Positions 8,971-17,355 of a stretch of DNA of 64,000 nt are shown here, in pieces. The notes under the pieces are model-generated. The model was not told the origin of the DNA. It worked only from the letters and a program-made list of their open reading frames with translations, and made no database searches. Both the position numbers and the translations under genes were made by a program. Source of the stretch: DATLZB01 sp035574175 (GTDB taxonomy: Bacteria > Pseudomonadota > Alphaproteobacteria > Rhizobiales > Hyphomicrobiaceae); the NCBI GenBank assembly GCA_035574175.1, contig DATLZB010000012.1, forward strand, positions 1 to 64,000. The letters are read 5' to 3'. The number at the start of each line of letters is the position of its first letter. The stretch's first letter is position 1.

Positions 8971-9463
8971 GGGAGGCGGCCGAGTGATGGCGATGGTGGC
9001 CGGCATAGGCTCCGCCTTCTGGCTCGAAGGGCCGTCGCACACGGCTTGTCTCGGCGCCGAGCCCGATCAGCATCTCCTCAAGCACGTGGTCGGCCTCGAT
9101 GTAGATGGCATCCGCCGCAATCTCTGCCGGCACGTGCCGGTTGCCGATGTGCCAGGCCAGACGCGCCAGCGAGGACCGATCGGGGGCGCGGACTTCCAAC
9201 AGGTCCTCCAGTGCGGCGTGAACACGGATGCAGCCGCCACCACTCTCGAGCGCCAGAACCTCGCCGTCCCGCAAGCGCGTGACTTGCCCCAGATCGAGCA
9301 TCAGTTCGCGCCCAGTGTCGGTCATGACCAGGCCGCGGCGGCGGCAGCGGGCACGGTATTCGAGGGTGATGCTGTCGAGAACCGGCCCGCTTTCCGAATC
9401 CAGGGTCTGCACGGCAACGGCGCGCAGCATCGGCGTCTTCCGATCTGATAGCCGATCATTCAC
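8960..9463 (-). CDS. ureE: urease nickel metallochaperone UreE
   Basis: Dimeric nickel-binding chaperone that hands Ni2+ to the UreDFG complex. The 167-residue protein shows the UreE N-terminal beta domain (LMLDLGQVTRLRDGEVLALE), the conserved WHIGNRHVPAEI metal-site segment and a modest His-containing tail (HHRHHSAASHER), far shorter than the poly-His tail of Klebsiella UreE. An internal ATG at 9430 (MLRAVAV) is an alternative start. It lies 21 bases downstream of ureC. Confidence 0.93.
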   Translation of the reverse strand: MNDRLSDRKTPMLRAVAVQTLDSESGPVLDSITLEYRARCRRRGLVMTDTGRELMLDLGQVTRLRDGEVLALESGGGCIRVHAALEDLLEVRAPDRSSLARLAWHIGNRHVPAEIAADAIYIEADHVLEEMLIGLGAETSRVRRPFEPEGGAYAGHHRHHSAASHER

Positions 9464-9484
9464 GCGTCCATCGAGCCTCCAGAA

Positions 9485-11194
9485 CTAGAACAGGAAGTAG
9501 CGCTGCGCCATCGGCAGCTCCCGAGCCGGCTCGCACACGAGCAGCTCGCCGTCGGCGCGCACGGCGTAGGTTTCGGGATCGATTTCGATCTTCGGCGTCG
9601 CACAGTTCAGGATCATGCTCGCCTTGGAGATGCCGCCCCGCACGTTATCAACCGCAACGAGCCGCTTGGCGAGCCCCAACCTGTCGGCAAGGCGCGACGC
9701 CACGGCAGCCTTGGAAGTGAACGTGACGGAAGTTGCCGCTATTGCGCTGCCGAAGGCCGCGAACATGGGCCGGTAGTGGACCGGCTGCGGCGTGGGGATC
9801 GAGGCATTCGGATCGCCCATGGCAGCCGCAACAATGGCACCGCCCTTGATGACAAGGTCCGGCTTGACACCGAAGAAGGCCGGCGACCACAGGACGAGGT
9901 CGGCCAGCTTTCCGACCTCCACGGAGCCCACATGGGCGGACACGCCGTGCGCGATGGCCGGGTTTATCGTGTATTTCGCCACATAGCGGCGGACGCGGAC
10001 GTTGTCGTTGCCCTTGTCCTCGGGTAGCGGCCCGCGCTGCACCCTCATCTTGTGCGCCGTCTGCCAGGTCCGCGTGATGACCTCGCCGACGCGGCCCATG
10101 GCTTGACTGTCGGAGGACATCATCGAGAGCGCGCCCAGGTCGTGAAGGATATCCTCGGCAGCGATGGTTTCCTTGCGGATGCGGCTTTCGGCGAAGGCGA
10201 GGTCCTCGGGGATCGCGCTGTCCAGGTGATGGCACACCATCAGCATGTCGAGGTGCTCGTCCAACGTGTTCACCGTGAACGGGCGTGTCGGATTGGTAGA
10301 GGACGGAAGCACGTTGGGAAGGCTCGCCACCTTCATGATGTCGGGGGCATGACCGCCGCCGGCGCCCTCGGTGTGAAAGGCATGAATGGTGCGACCCTTG
10401 AAGGCAGCGATCGTGTCCTCCACAAACCCGCTTTCGTTGAGCGTGTCAGTGTGGATCATCACCTGAACGTCGTGTGCGTCCGCAACGCCCAAGCAGCAGT
10501 CGATGGCTGCCGGCGTGGTTCCCCAGTCCTCGTGCAGCTTCAGTGCGCAGGCGCCGGCAGCCACCTGCTCCTCGAGGGCAGCGGGAAGCGCGGCATTGCC
10601 TTTGCCGGCGAAGCCCAGGTTCATCGGGAGGGCATCGCCGGCACGAATCATCATCTCGATGTGCCAAGGCCCCGGTGTGCAGGTGGTCGCGTTGGTGCCC
10701 GTCGCCGGTCCTGTACCGCCGCCCAGCATCGTGGTGATGCCGGACATCAGCGCCTCCTCAACGAGCTGCGGGCAGATGAAATGGATGTGGGCGTCGAAGC
10801 CACCCGCGGTCAGGATCTTGCCTTCGCCGGCGATCACTTCGGTCCCTGGACCGATGACGATCGTTACGCCGGGCTGGATATCCGGATTCCCCGCCTTGCC
10901 GATGGCGGCGATACGGCCGCTTTTCAGGCCGACGTCGGCTTTCACGATGCCCCAATGGTCGATAATCAGCGCGTTGGTAATGACGGTGTCGACGGCACCG
11001 GCGGCGCTCGTCGCCTGGCTCTGGCCCATGCCGTCGCGGATCACCTTACCGCCCCCGAACTTCACCTCCTCGCCGTAGACGGTAAAATCGTTCTCCACCT
11101 CGACGATGAGCGCGGTGTCGGCCAGACGCACCTTGTCGCCTGTGGTCGGCCCGAACATGTCGGCGTAAGCCGCGCGGGAAATCTTGTTTGGCAT
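9485..11194 (-). CDS. ureC: urease catalytic subunit alpha
   Basis: Amidohydrolase subunit carrying the bi-nickel centre that hydrolyses urea to ammonia and carbamate. The start at 11194 (MPNKISRAAYADMFGPTTGDKVRLAD) gives 569 residues, the usual length. Visible motifs are DAHIHF, the stretch ALKLHEDWG with the lysine expected to be carbamylated, FHTEGAGGGHAPDI, and the mobile-flap CHHLD. All key residues are present, so the enzyme should be active. It is flanked by the fused gamma/beta gene and ureE. Confidence 0.98.
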   Translation of the reverse strand: MPNKISRAAYADMFGPTTGDKVRLADTALIVEVENDFTVYGEEVKFGGGKVIRDGMGQSQATSAAGAVDTVITNALIIDHWGIVKADVGLKSGRIAAIGKAGNPDIQPGVTIVIGPGTEVIAGEGKILTAGGFDAHIHFICPQLVEEALMSGITTMLGGGTGPATGTNATTCTPGPWHIEMMIRAGDALPMNLGFAGKGNAALPAALEEQVAAGACALKLHEDWGTTPAAIDCCLGVADAHDVQVMIHTDTLNESGFVEDTIAAFKGRTIHAFHTEGAGGGHAPDIMKVASLPNVLPSSTNPTRPFTVNTLDEHLDMLMVCHHLDSAIPEDLAFAESRIRKETIAAEDILHDLGALSMMSSDSQAMGRVGEVITRTWQTAHKMRVQRGPLPEDKGNDNVRVRRYVAKYTINPAIAHGVSAHVGSVEVGKLADLVLWSPAFFGVKPDLVIKGGAIVAAAMGDPNASIPTPQPVHYRPMFAAFGSAIAATSVTFTSKAAVASRLADRLGLAKRLVAVDNVRGGISKASMILNCATPKIEIDPETYAVRADGELLVCEPARELPMAQRYFLF

Positions 11195-11235
11195 GGCGTC
11201 TCCCCGGGGCGTATCAACCCGCTTTGCGCGCAAAT

Positions 11236-11856
11236 TCAGAGTTTACCCATCACTTGCTGGCGGAATCCGTACACATTGCGGGCACCGGCGAACGGCACCA
11301 GCGTGACCTCGCGCGTCTGACCCGGCTCAAAGCGGACGGCGCTGCCGGCCGGAATGTCCAGCCGATATCCACGCGCCTTCTCGCGGTCGAAGGACAGGGC
11401 CGGGTTGGTCTCGTAGAAATGATAGTGGCTGCCGACCTGGATCGGCCGGTCGCCGGTGTTGGCAACCGTCAGCCTGATCGCACCGCGGCCCTCGTTGAGC
11501 ACAATGTCGCCCCCTGCTGCCATAACCTCGCCCGGCGCACGGACCGCCTTACCGTCGCGGATTGGCGCGTGCACGGTGACGAGCTTGGTGCCGTCGGGAA
11601 AAGTTGCCTCGACCTGCACGTCGGCGAGCATCTGGGCGACGCCGTCCATGACCTGGTCCGCGGTCAGGACGCGGGCGCCTTCCTCCATCAGCGTTGCGAC
11701 CGACTTGCCGTCGCGCGCGCCTTCGACGACAAAGTCGGTGATGAGGGCTACGGCCTCCGGGTAGTTGAGCTTGACGCCCCGCTCGAGCCGGCGGCGCGCC
11801 ACCATGGCGGCCATGGCAATCAGCAGCTTGTCCTTCTCTCTCGGTGTCAGGTTCAT
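11236..11856 (-). CDS. ureAB: fused urease gamma/beta subunits (UreA-UreB)
   Basis: A single 206-residue frame joins the gamma subunit (about 1-100: MNLTPREKDKLLIAMAAM, LNYPEAVALI, LMEEGARVL) to the beta subunit (about 107-206: EVMAAGGDIVLNEGR, VGSHYHFYETNPAL, FEPGQTREVTLVPFAG). In most bacteria these are two genes; fusion is known in Helicobacter and in some alphaproteobacteria. There is no internal stop, and the linker is only a few residues. It packs with UreC to form the urease trimer. It lies 24 bases from ureD and 41 bases from ureC. Confidence 0.95.
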   Translation of the reverse strand: MNLTPREKDKLLIAMAAMVARRRLERGVKLNYPEAVALITDFVVEGARDGKSVATLMEEGARVLTADQVMDGVAQMLADVQVEATFPDGTKLVTVHAPIRDGKAVRAPGEVMAAGGDIVLNEGRGAIRLTVANTGDRPIQVGSHYHFYETNPALSFDREKARGYRLDIPAGSAVRFEPGQTREVTLVPFAGARNVYGFRQQVMGKL

Positions 11857-11880
11857 GCCTCCCCCCTCGTCATCGGTTGC

Positions 11881-12714
11881 TCATGCCTCCCAGACGCGCG
11901 GCACGGCTCGCCCCGCCAAATGCTCGACCACACGGGTTAGGTCGGCGCGCAAATGCTGTGCGGCATCTGCCAGCAGCCGCACCACCAGCATGCCGCTCAA
12001 GGCGCCGGCACCTGCCTGCGAGTGTGCCTGGGCGAGGAGCGCACGCACCGGCTCGAGCCGCGCCTGGGCATCCGGCGCCACAAAGAGGACGAGCGCCATC
12101 GCGCGGGCGCCCGCGGCGATTGCCCGACGCGCCAGCAGGCAGCCCACGTCCCCGTCGATCAGCGCCGCGTCGGCGAACACGAGGTGGCCGGAGCGGCGGA
12201 TGCGCCGCACGTCGTGGAGCAGTCCGGTCCCCATTTCCTCCCCGCTTGCCGCGCGGCCGAACACGATGCACTCGGCAAGCAGAAGCGTCGCATCTTCGGC
12301 CAGTTCCGCCTCAAGCTGCCGCTTCAGCCGCCCGCCGGAGAACAGGATCGTCTCCTGCGGGAGCCAGTCGAGCCTGGCGCCATGATCCAGCCGCATCCGG
12401 ACATGTACCTCGCTCGGCGGCCCGAGACTGCGGTAGACCCGCTCGGCCGCCACGGTCGCGATTCGGACGCTTGCGTCCTCCCCGACCGACAGATCGAAGC
12501 GAATACGGTCGCCGCCCACGAGGCCGCCACCCGAGTTGACGATGACGGCCTCGACCGGTCCGCGCGAATTGGGCAGACGCAGGTGGTAGCCGTCGAACTG
12601 AGAAAGGGTCGCCAACCGCGTGCGGCCGGCCTTGGCGACGAAGCGCACGGCGATTCCGGCGTTCGCGCGCACTGGGGCGAGCCGACCGGCCGTCAATGCA
12701 CTCGTGCCTTCCAT
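11881..12714 (-). CDS. ureD: urease accessory protein UreD
   Basis: Binds apo-urease and forms the nickel tunnel with UreF and UreG. The product has the family motif SGGGLVGGDRI, the SQFDGYHLRLPNS opening and the QETILFSGGRLKR segment. The frame is open to 12744. The ATG at 12714 (MEGTSAL) is preferred, as it begins 4 bases past the urtE stop and gives 277 residues. Placement between urtE and ureAB ties importer and enzyme into one transcription unit. Confidence 0.94.
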   Translation of the reverse strand: MEGTSALTAGRLAPVRANAGIAVRFVAKAGRTRLATLSQFDGYHLRLPNSRGPVEAVIVNSGGGLVGGDRIRFDLSVGEDASVRIATVAAERVYRSLGPPSEVHVRMRLDHGARLDWLPQETILFSGGRLKRQLEAELAEDATLLLAECIVFGRAASGEEMGTGLLHDVRRIRRSGHLVFADAALIDGDVGCLLARRAIAAGARAMALVLFVAPDAQARLEPVRALLAQAHSQAGAGALSGMLVVRLLADAAQHLRADLTRVVEHLAGRAVPRVWEA

Positions 12715-12718
12715 CGTC

Positions 12719-13414
12719 TCACACCGAGATCCTGCGACGGACATCGGCTTCCACCATCTGGGCCCGTGTTCCCGCCAGGACGATCTGACCGCGGTCCATC
12801 ACCGCGAAGCGATCCGCAAGGTCGCGCGCGAAGTCGAAGTACTGCTCCACAAGCAGGATCGCCATCTGGCCCTTCTCGCGGAAGTATCGGATCGCCCGTC
12901 CAATGTCCGTGATGATGGAGGGCTGGATGCCCTCTGTCGGTTCGTCGAGGGCAAGGAGCTTCGGCCGCATGACGAGCGCGCGGGCAATGGCGAGCTGCTG
13001 CTGCTGGCCGCCGGAAAGGTCGCCGCCGCGCCGGCGCAGCATCGATCTGAGCACCGGAAAGAGCTCGAACACCTCCTCGGCGACCTGGCGCTCGCAAGGT
13101 CGCAGGGCCGCGAACGCGGTCTCAAGATTCTCCTTGACGGTGAGCTGGGCGAAGATCTCCCGCCCCTGCGGCACCAACGCGATGCCGCGGCGCGCCCGCT
13201 CGTAGGGGGGCAGAGCGGCGATATCCGTGCCCTCCCAAAGGATTCGGCCGGCACTGATCGGCTGGTGGCCGATGATGGCGCGCAGCAGGCTCGTCTTGCC
13301 GACACCATTGCGGCCAAGCACGCAGGTGACCTGGCCGATTTCGGCGTTCAGTGAAACGCCGCGCAGCGCCTGCGCGCGGCCGTAATGCAGATCGATGCCC
13401 TCGACGCTCAGCAT
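12719..13414 (-). CDS. urtE: urea ABC transporter ATP-binding protein UrtE
   Basis: LivF-like ATPase of the branched-chain-type urea importer. The 231-residue protein has Walker A GRNGVGKTS, signature LSGGQQQQLAIARAL and Walker B KLLALDEPTEGIQPS; the GIQPS ending is characteristic of UrtE. It pairs with UrtD on the cytoplasmic face of UrtBC. It is followed by ureD after 4 bases. Confidence 0.96.
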   Translation of the reverse strand: MLSVEGIDLHYGRAQALRGVSLNAEIGQVTCVLGRNGVGKTSLLRAIIGHQPISAGRILWEGTDIAALPPYERARRGIALVPQGREIFAQLTVKENLETAFAALRPCERQVAEEVFELFPVLRSMLRRRGGDLSGGQQQQLAIARALVMRPKLLALDEPTEGIQPSIITDIGRAIRYFREKGQMAILLVEQYFDFARDLADRFAVMDRGQIVLAGTRAQMVEADVRRRISV

Positions 13415-13417
13415 CGG

Positions 13418-13621
13418 CTAGTCCCTGAGCGCCGGCTGCGGCCGCTCGAGAACCTTGAGAGCTGGCTTCAGTCGGCGCTCCAATCGGGCGAAAATCTTGA
13501 GCTCGTGCAAGGTCGAAACTGGCACTCTCGCCGCAGGTTCCGAGAGCATCTGCCTGGGGCCACGCCGGACGATGCGGCGCTTTACGACTTTTTGCACGAA
13601 TGGTGGATGTGGGGGCAGCAT
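13418..13621 (-). CDS. possible small basic protein between urtD and urtE (67 aa)
   Basis: An unrecognised 67-residue frame fills the otherwise empty 226-base urtD-urtE spacer. It begins 19 bases after the urtD stop, behind an AGAGGAAG ribosome-binding-like sequence 4 bases from the ATG, and its stop is 3 bases before the urtE ATG. That operon-like packing is the main argument for it. The sequence is rich in Arg, Lys and Pro (16 basic against 5 acidic residues) with no hydrophobic helix and no recognisable domain. It could equally be a chance frame in GC-rich DNA. Confidence 0.35.
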   Translation of the reverse strand: MLPPHPPFVQKVVKRRIVRRGPRQMLSEPAARVPVSTLHELKIFARLERRLKPALKVLERPQPALRD

Positions 13622-13640
13622 GTGCTTCCTCTTCTGTACT

Positions 13641-14396
13641 TCAGCGTCCCAGGTAGACCTCGATCACCCGCTCGTCCGCCGAAACGGCCTCAATCGAACC
13701 TTCGGCCAGCACCGACCCTTCGTGCAGGCACGTCACCTTGACGCCCAGCGAGCGCACGAACGCCATGTCGTGCTCGACCACCACCACCGAGTGGGTCCTG
13801 GCTATGTCGCGCAGCAGCAGCGAGGTCTCCTCGGTTTCGGCATCGGTCATGCCAGCGGCCGGCTCGTCGACGAGGAGCAGCTTGGGGTCCTGGGCAAGCA
13901 GCATGCCGATCTCAAGCCATTGCTTCTGGCCGTGGCTTAAGTCGCCGGCGAGGCGGCCCGCGTGATGGCTGAGCCGTACCCTTTCGAGCACCGTGTCGAT
14001 GCGCTCCTTCGCCACCCGGTTGCGCGCGCCGAAAGCCGCAGAGAGCGGACCGCGGGGACCGGCGAGCGCCAGCAGGATGTTGTCCGACACGGTGTGGCAC
14101 TCGAACACAGTCGGCTTCTGAAACTTGCGCCCGATGCCGAGCGCGGCGATCTCGGCTTCGTCGAGCTTGGTGAGATCAAACCTGCCGTCGAAATAGACGG
14201 TACCCTCGTCGGGCTTGGTCTTGCCAGTGACGACGTCCATCATCGTCGTCTTGCCGGCGCCGTTGGGGCCGATGATCGCCCGCATTTCGCCGGGCGCAAT
14301 GGTCAGCGACAAGGCGTTCAGCGCCTTGAACCCGTCGAAGCTCACCGTGACACCGTCGAGGTAGAGGACCGACTGAGTGAGCTGGGCCTGGTGCAT
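13641..14396 (-). CDS. urtD: urea ABC transporter ATP-binding protein UrtD
   Basis: LivG-like ATPase partner of UrtE. The 251-residue protein has Walker A GPNGAGKTTMMD, the unusual signature LSHGQKQWLEIGMLL (LSHGQ in place of LSGGQ, typical of UrtD) and Walker B LLLVDEPAAGMT. It starts 3 bases after the urtC stop. Confidence 0.96.
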   Translation of the reverse strand: MHQAQLTQSVLYLDGVTVSFDGFKALNALSLTIAPGEMRAIIGPNGAGKTTMMDVVTGKTKPDEGTVYFDGRFDLTKLDEAEIAALGIGRKFQKPTVFECHTVSDNILLALAGPRGPLSAAFGARNRVAKERIDTVLERVRLSHHAGRLAGDLSHGQKQWLEIGMLLAQDPKLLLVDEPAAGMTDAETEETSLLLRDIARTHSVVVVEHDMAFVRSLGVKVTCLHEGSVLAEGSIEAVSADERVIEVYLGR

Positions 14397-14399
14397 ATC

Positions 14400-15545
14400 T
14401 CACTCCGCAGCCTGCGGCACGGGTTGGCGCGCCGCCTTGGTGCCGGCTTTGCTCCGCCGATCAAAGACATCGGAAAGCGTGCCGACGATACCTTTGGGCA
14501 GCGCGACGGTGACGAGCACGAAGAGGGCGCCCAGCACGAACAGCCAGTAGGGCGCAAGCATGCCCGAGGTGAAGGTGGTCTTCATGAAATTGACGACGAC
14601 GGCACCTACGGCGGCGCCGACGAGCGTGCCGCGGCCGCCGACCGCCACCCATACTACCGCCTCGATGGAGGCTGCCGGAGAGAACTCGGAGGGATTGATG
14701 ATACCGACCTGGGGCACGTAGAGCGCGCCGGCGATGCCGGCAAGGCAAGCCGAAAGCGTGAACACGGTGAGCTTGTAGTGCTCGACGCGGTAGCCCAGGA
14801 AGCGGGTACGATCCTCAGCGTCGCGGATGGCGACCAGTACCTTGCCGTAGCTGGATGCGACAAGCACGCGCGCGAGCACGAGGGTCAGCGCCAGGGCGAT
14901 GACGGTGACGACGAAGAGGCCGACACGAGTGCTCTGCGCCTGCACGTTGAAGCCCAGGATATCCTTGAAGTCGGTCAGTCCGTTGTTGCCGCCGAACCCC
15001 ATGTCGTTGCGGAAGAAGGCGAGCATCAGAGCGTAGGTCATGGCCTGGGTGATGATCGACAGGTACACGCCGGTTACGCGCGAGCGGAAAGCGAACCAGC
15101 CGAACACGAAGGCGAGCAGTCCCGGCACCAGCAGCACCATGAGAAAGGCAAACGGGAACCAGTCGAAGCCGTGCCAGTACCAGGGCAACTCCTGCCAGTT
15201 CAGGAACACCATGAAATCGGGAAGAGTCGGGTGGGCGTAGACGCCCCGATTGCCGATTTGGCGCATGAGATACATGCCCATGGCGTAACCGCCGAGAGCG
15301 AAGAACGCACCGTGCCCCAAGGAGAGGATGCCGCAGTAGCCCCACACCAGATCGAGGGCGACGGCCAGGATCGCGAAGCAAAGGTACTTGCCGAGCAGGG
15401 CGACGATGTGAGTGGAGACGTGGAACGGCGACTCCGGCGCGACGGTAAGGTTGAGGACCGGCACGAGGACGCAGACGCCAGCGAGAGCGCCGAGGAAGAC
15501 CCAGCTGCGCCTGTCCAGGCTTTTGAGAACCGTGCGCGCGATCAT
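14400..15545 (-). CDS. urtC: urea ABC transporter permease UrtC
   Basis: LivM-like inner-membrane permease, 381 residues. The ATG at 15545 (MIARTVLKSLDRRSW) overlaps the urtB stop in an ATGA; the longer open frame upstream is a shadow of urtB. Typical segments are DLVWGYCGILSLGHGAFFALGGYAMGMY (first half) and RVTGVYLSIITQAMTYALML. The C-terminal tail is short, charged and presumably cytoplasmic. Confidence 0.95.
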   Translation of the reverse strand: MIARTVLKSLDRRSWVFLGALAGVCVLVPVLNLTVAPESPFHVSTHIVALLGKYLCFAILAVALDLVWGYCGILSLGHGAFFALGGYAMGMYLMRQIGNRGVYAHPTLPDFMVFLNWQELPWYWHGFDWFPFAFLMVLLVPGLLAFVFGWFAFRSRVTGVYLSIITQAMTYALMLAFFRNDMGFGGNNGLTDFKDILGFNVQAQSTRVGLFVVTVIALALTLVLARVLVASSYGKVLVAIRDAEDRTRFLGYRVEHYKLTVFTLSACLAGIAGALYVPQVGIINPSEFSPAASIEAVVWVAVGGRGTLVGAAVGAVVVNFMKTTFTSGMLAPYWLFVLGALFVLVTVALPKGIVGTLSDVFDRRSKAGTKAARQPVPQAAE

Positions 15546-17254
15546 GCCTCGACCGCCCGGCCCTTGAGGGCGAACAGGCCCCGCGGACGCTTCTGAATGA
15601 AAAGAATGAGCAGCACCAGGATGAGTATTTTGCCGAGCACGGCGCCGGCGATCGGCTCCAGGAACTTGTTGGCGATGCCGAGCGCGAAGGCGGAGACGAA
15701 CGTGCCCCACAAATTGCCGACGCCGCCGAATACAACGACCATGAAGCTGTCGATGATGTAGCTCTGACCGAGGTTGGGCGAGACGTTGTCGATCTGAGAG
15801 AGAGCAACCCCGGCAATACCGGCGATGCCGGAGCCGAGCCCGAAGGTCATGGCGTCGACGAAGCCGGTGCGGATACCCATGGCGCTCGCCATGCGACGGT
15901 TCTGCGTGACCGCGCGCATCTGCAGGCCGAGCGGTGTTGTCTTCAGCACCACCACCAGGCTTGTGAAAACAACGAGTGTGAAGACGACGATGCAAAGCCG
16001 CCCATAGGTGATCGACAAGCCATAGACGTCGAAGGCGCCCGACATGTAGCTCGGCGCGCCGACCTGGCGGTTGCTCGAACCGAACGCGCTGCGGACGGCC
16101 TGCTGAAGGATGAGGCTGATGCCCCACGTAGCGAGCAGCGTCTCGAGGGGGCGGCTGTAGAGCATGCGGATGACGCCTCGCTCGATGGCAATGCCGACGA
16201 GAGCTGCGACAAGGAAGGCGAGCGGCACCGCGAGTGGCAGCGACCAGTCGAACTGCTCGGGCGCATAGGCGCGGAGCACCTCCTGCACGACAAACGTGGT
16301 GTAGGCGCCGAGCATCACCATTTCGCCGTGCGCCATGTTGATTACGCCCATGACGCCGAAAGTGATGGCAAGACCGATGGCGGCGAGCAGCAGCACGGAT
16401 CCCAGCGAAATGCCGTACCAGACGTTCTGAGCCATGCCGAGCAGCTGCAGGCGTGCCTCGATGCGCTCGATGGCATCCTCCGCAGCCGCCCTAACCTCGG
16501 GCGACACCTCGCGCCCCATGAGCGATCGGATTTGGCCCAGAGCGATCCGGTCACCGCGATCGGCGAGGATCGATATGGCAGCCAGGCGATCGGCCGGGCC
16601 TGCGTCCGGCTTCATGAGCATGACGGAGGCGCGTGCCTCTTCCAACATGCGGCGAACAGCCGTGTCCTTTTCCTTGGCGAGCGCCGTTTCGAGCGGCGTG
16701 AGCGCGTCGGCGTCCTGCGACTTGAAGATTGACTCGGCGGCCTGCATGCGCCGTCGCGGATCGGCCGCAAAGAGCGCCAGCGAGCTCAGGACGCCCTGGA
16801 TGACATTGCGAAGCCGATTGTTGACGCGCACGGCGGATAGGTCGTCGGGCGATCTGGATGCAGGTTGGGCGGTGCGGGCGTCGAACAGCTTGCCCGTTTC
16901 ATCGCTATAGAAGACGGTTTTCTCGCTGGCGCTCACCATCAGTCGGCGGTCCGCCAACGCCCGCAGGAGCGCCTCGACCTGGGGCTCGCCGGAGGCCGCA
17001 AGCTCCTCGATCGCCTTCTCCGTTTCGGGGAAGCTGTCGGCCGCAAAGCGCGCCAGCGCGTCATCGAGAGGGGCGGCCCGCGCCGCCGGCGACGCCAGCA
17101 GTACCAGCAGGACGGCAAGGATGCCGCAGAAGGCCGAAATGAGGAAGCGGCGACCGCCCGCAGTGGCGGTGCCGCTCGAGAAGTGCCGCCAATTTCGCCC
17201 GCTCAACCGAATCTGTGGCACACCTTGAGCCGGAGGGGTGCACCGCGCTTGCAT
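15542..17254 (-). CDS. urtB: urea ABC transporter permease UrtB with N-terminal periplasmic domain
   Basis: LivH-like permease of about 570 residues. A signal-anchor (RRFLISAFCGILAVLLVLLA) is followed by a roughly 230-residue soluble helical domain, a known feature of UrtB that distinguishes it from LivH. The permease core then contains GLAITFGVMGVINMAHGEM and SNRQVGAPSYMSG. The start is uncertain: ATG 17254 is used here, the frame opens at GTG 17266, and a GTG nearer the signal sequence is possible. It lies 101 bases after urtA. Confidence 0.92.
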   Translation of the reverse strand: MQARCTPPAQGVPQIRLSGRNWRHFSSGTATAGGRRFLISAFCGILAVLLVLLASPAARAAPLDDALARFAADSFPETEKAIEELAASGEPQVEALLRALADRRLMVSASEKTVFYSDETGKLFDARTAQPASRSPDDLSAVRVNNRLRNVIQGVLSSLALFAADPRRRMQAAESIFKSQDADALTPLETALAKEKDTAVRRMLEEARASVMLMKPDAGPADRLAAISILADRGDRIALGQIRSLMGREVSPEVRAAAEDAIERIEARLQLLGMAQNVWYGISLGSVLLLAAIGLAITFGVMGVINMAHGEMVMLGAYTTFVVQEVLRAYAPEQFDWSLPLAVPLAFLVAALVGIAIERGVIRMLYSRPLETLLATWGISLILQQAVRSAFGSSNRQVGAPSYMSGAFDVYGLSITYGRLCIVVFTLVVFTSLVVVLKTTPLGLQMRAVTQNRRMASAMGIRTGFVDAMTFGLGSGIAGIAGVALSQIDNVSPNLGQSYIIDSFMVVVFGGVGNLWGTFVSAFALGIANKFLEPIAGAVLGKILILVLLILFIQKRPRGLFALKGRAVEA

Positions 17255-17355
17255 ATGAGCCACCACAAGCCCCGCTGCTGCCTGATCTCATCGTTGGTGC
17301 GGAGCGGCGTGGAGGCCCGCCGCTCCGCTCTGGTCTCAAGTGCGATTGCGCCCGG

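Noticed and set aside
13962..15596. A 544-residue plus-strand frame over urtC/urtD
   Set aside because: His/Glu/Gln-rich antisense translation of ABC transporter genes, with no start signal or family.
14400..16127. A 575-residue UrtC with a long N-terminal extension
   Set aside because: The extension is the shadow of urtB; the ATG at 15545 overlapping the urtB stop gives a normal permease.
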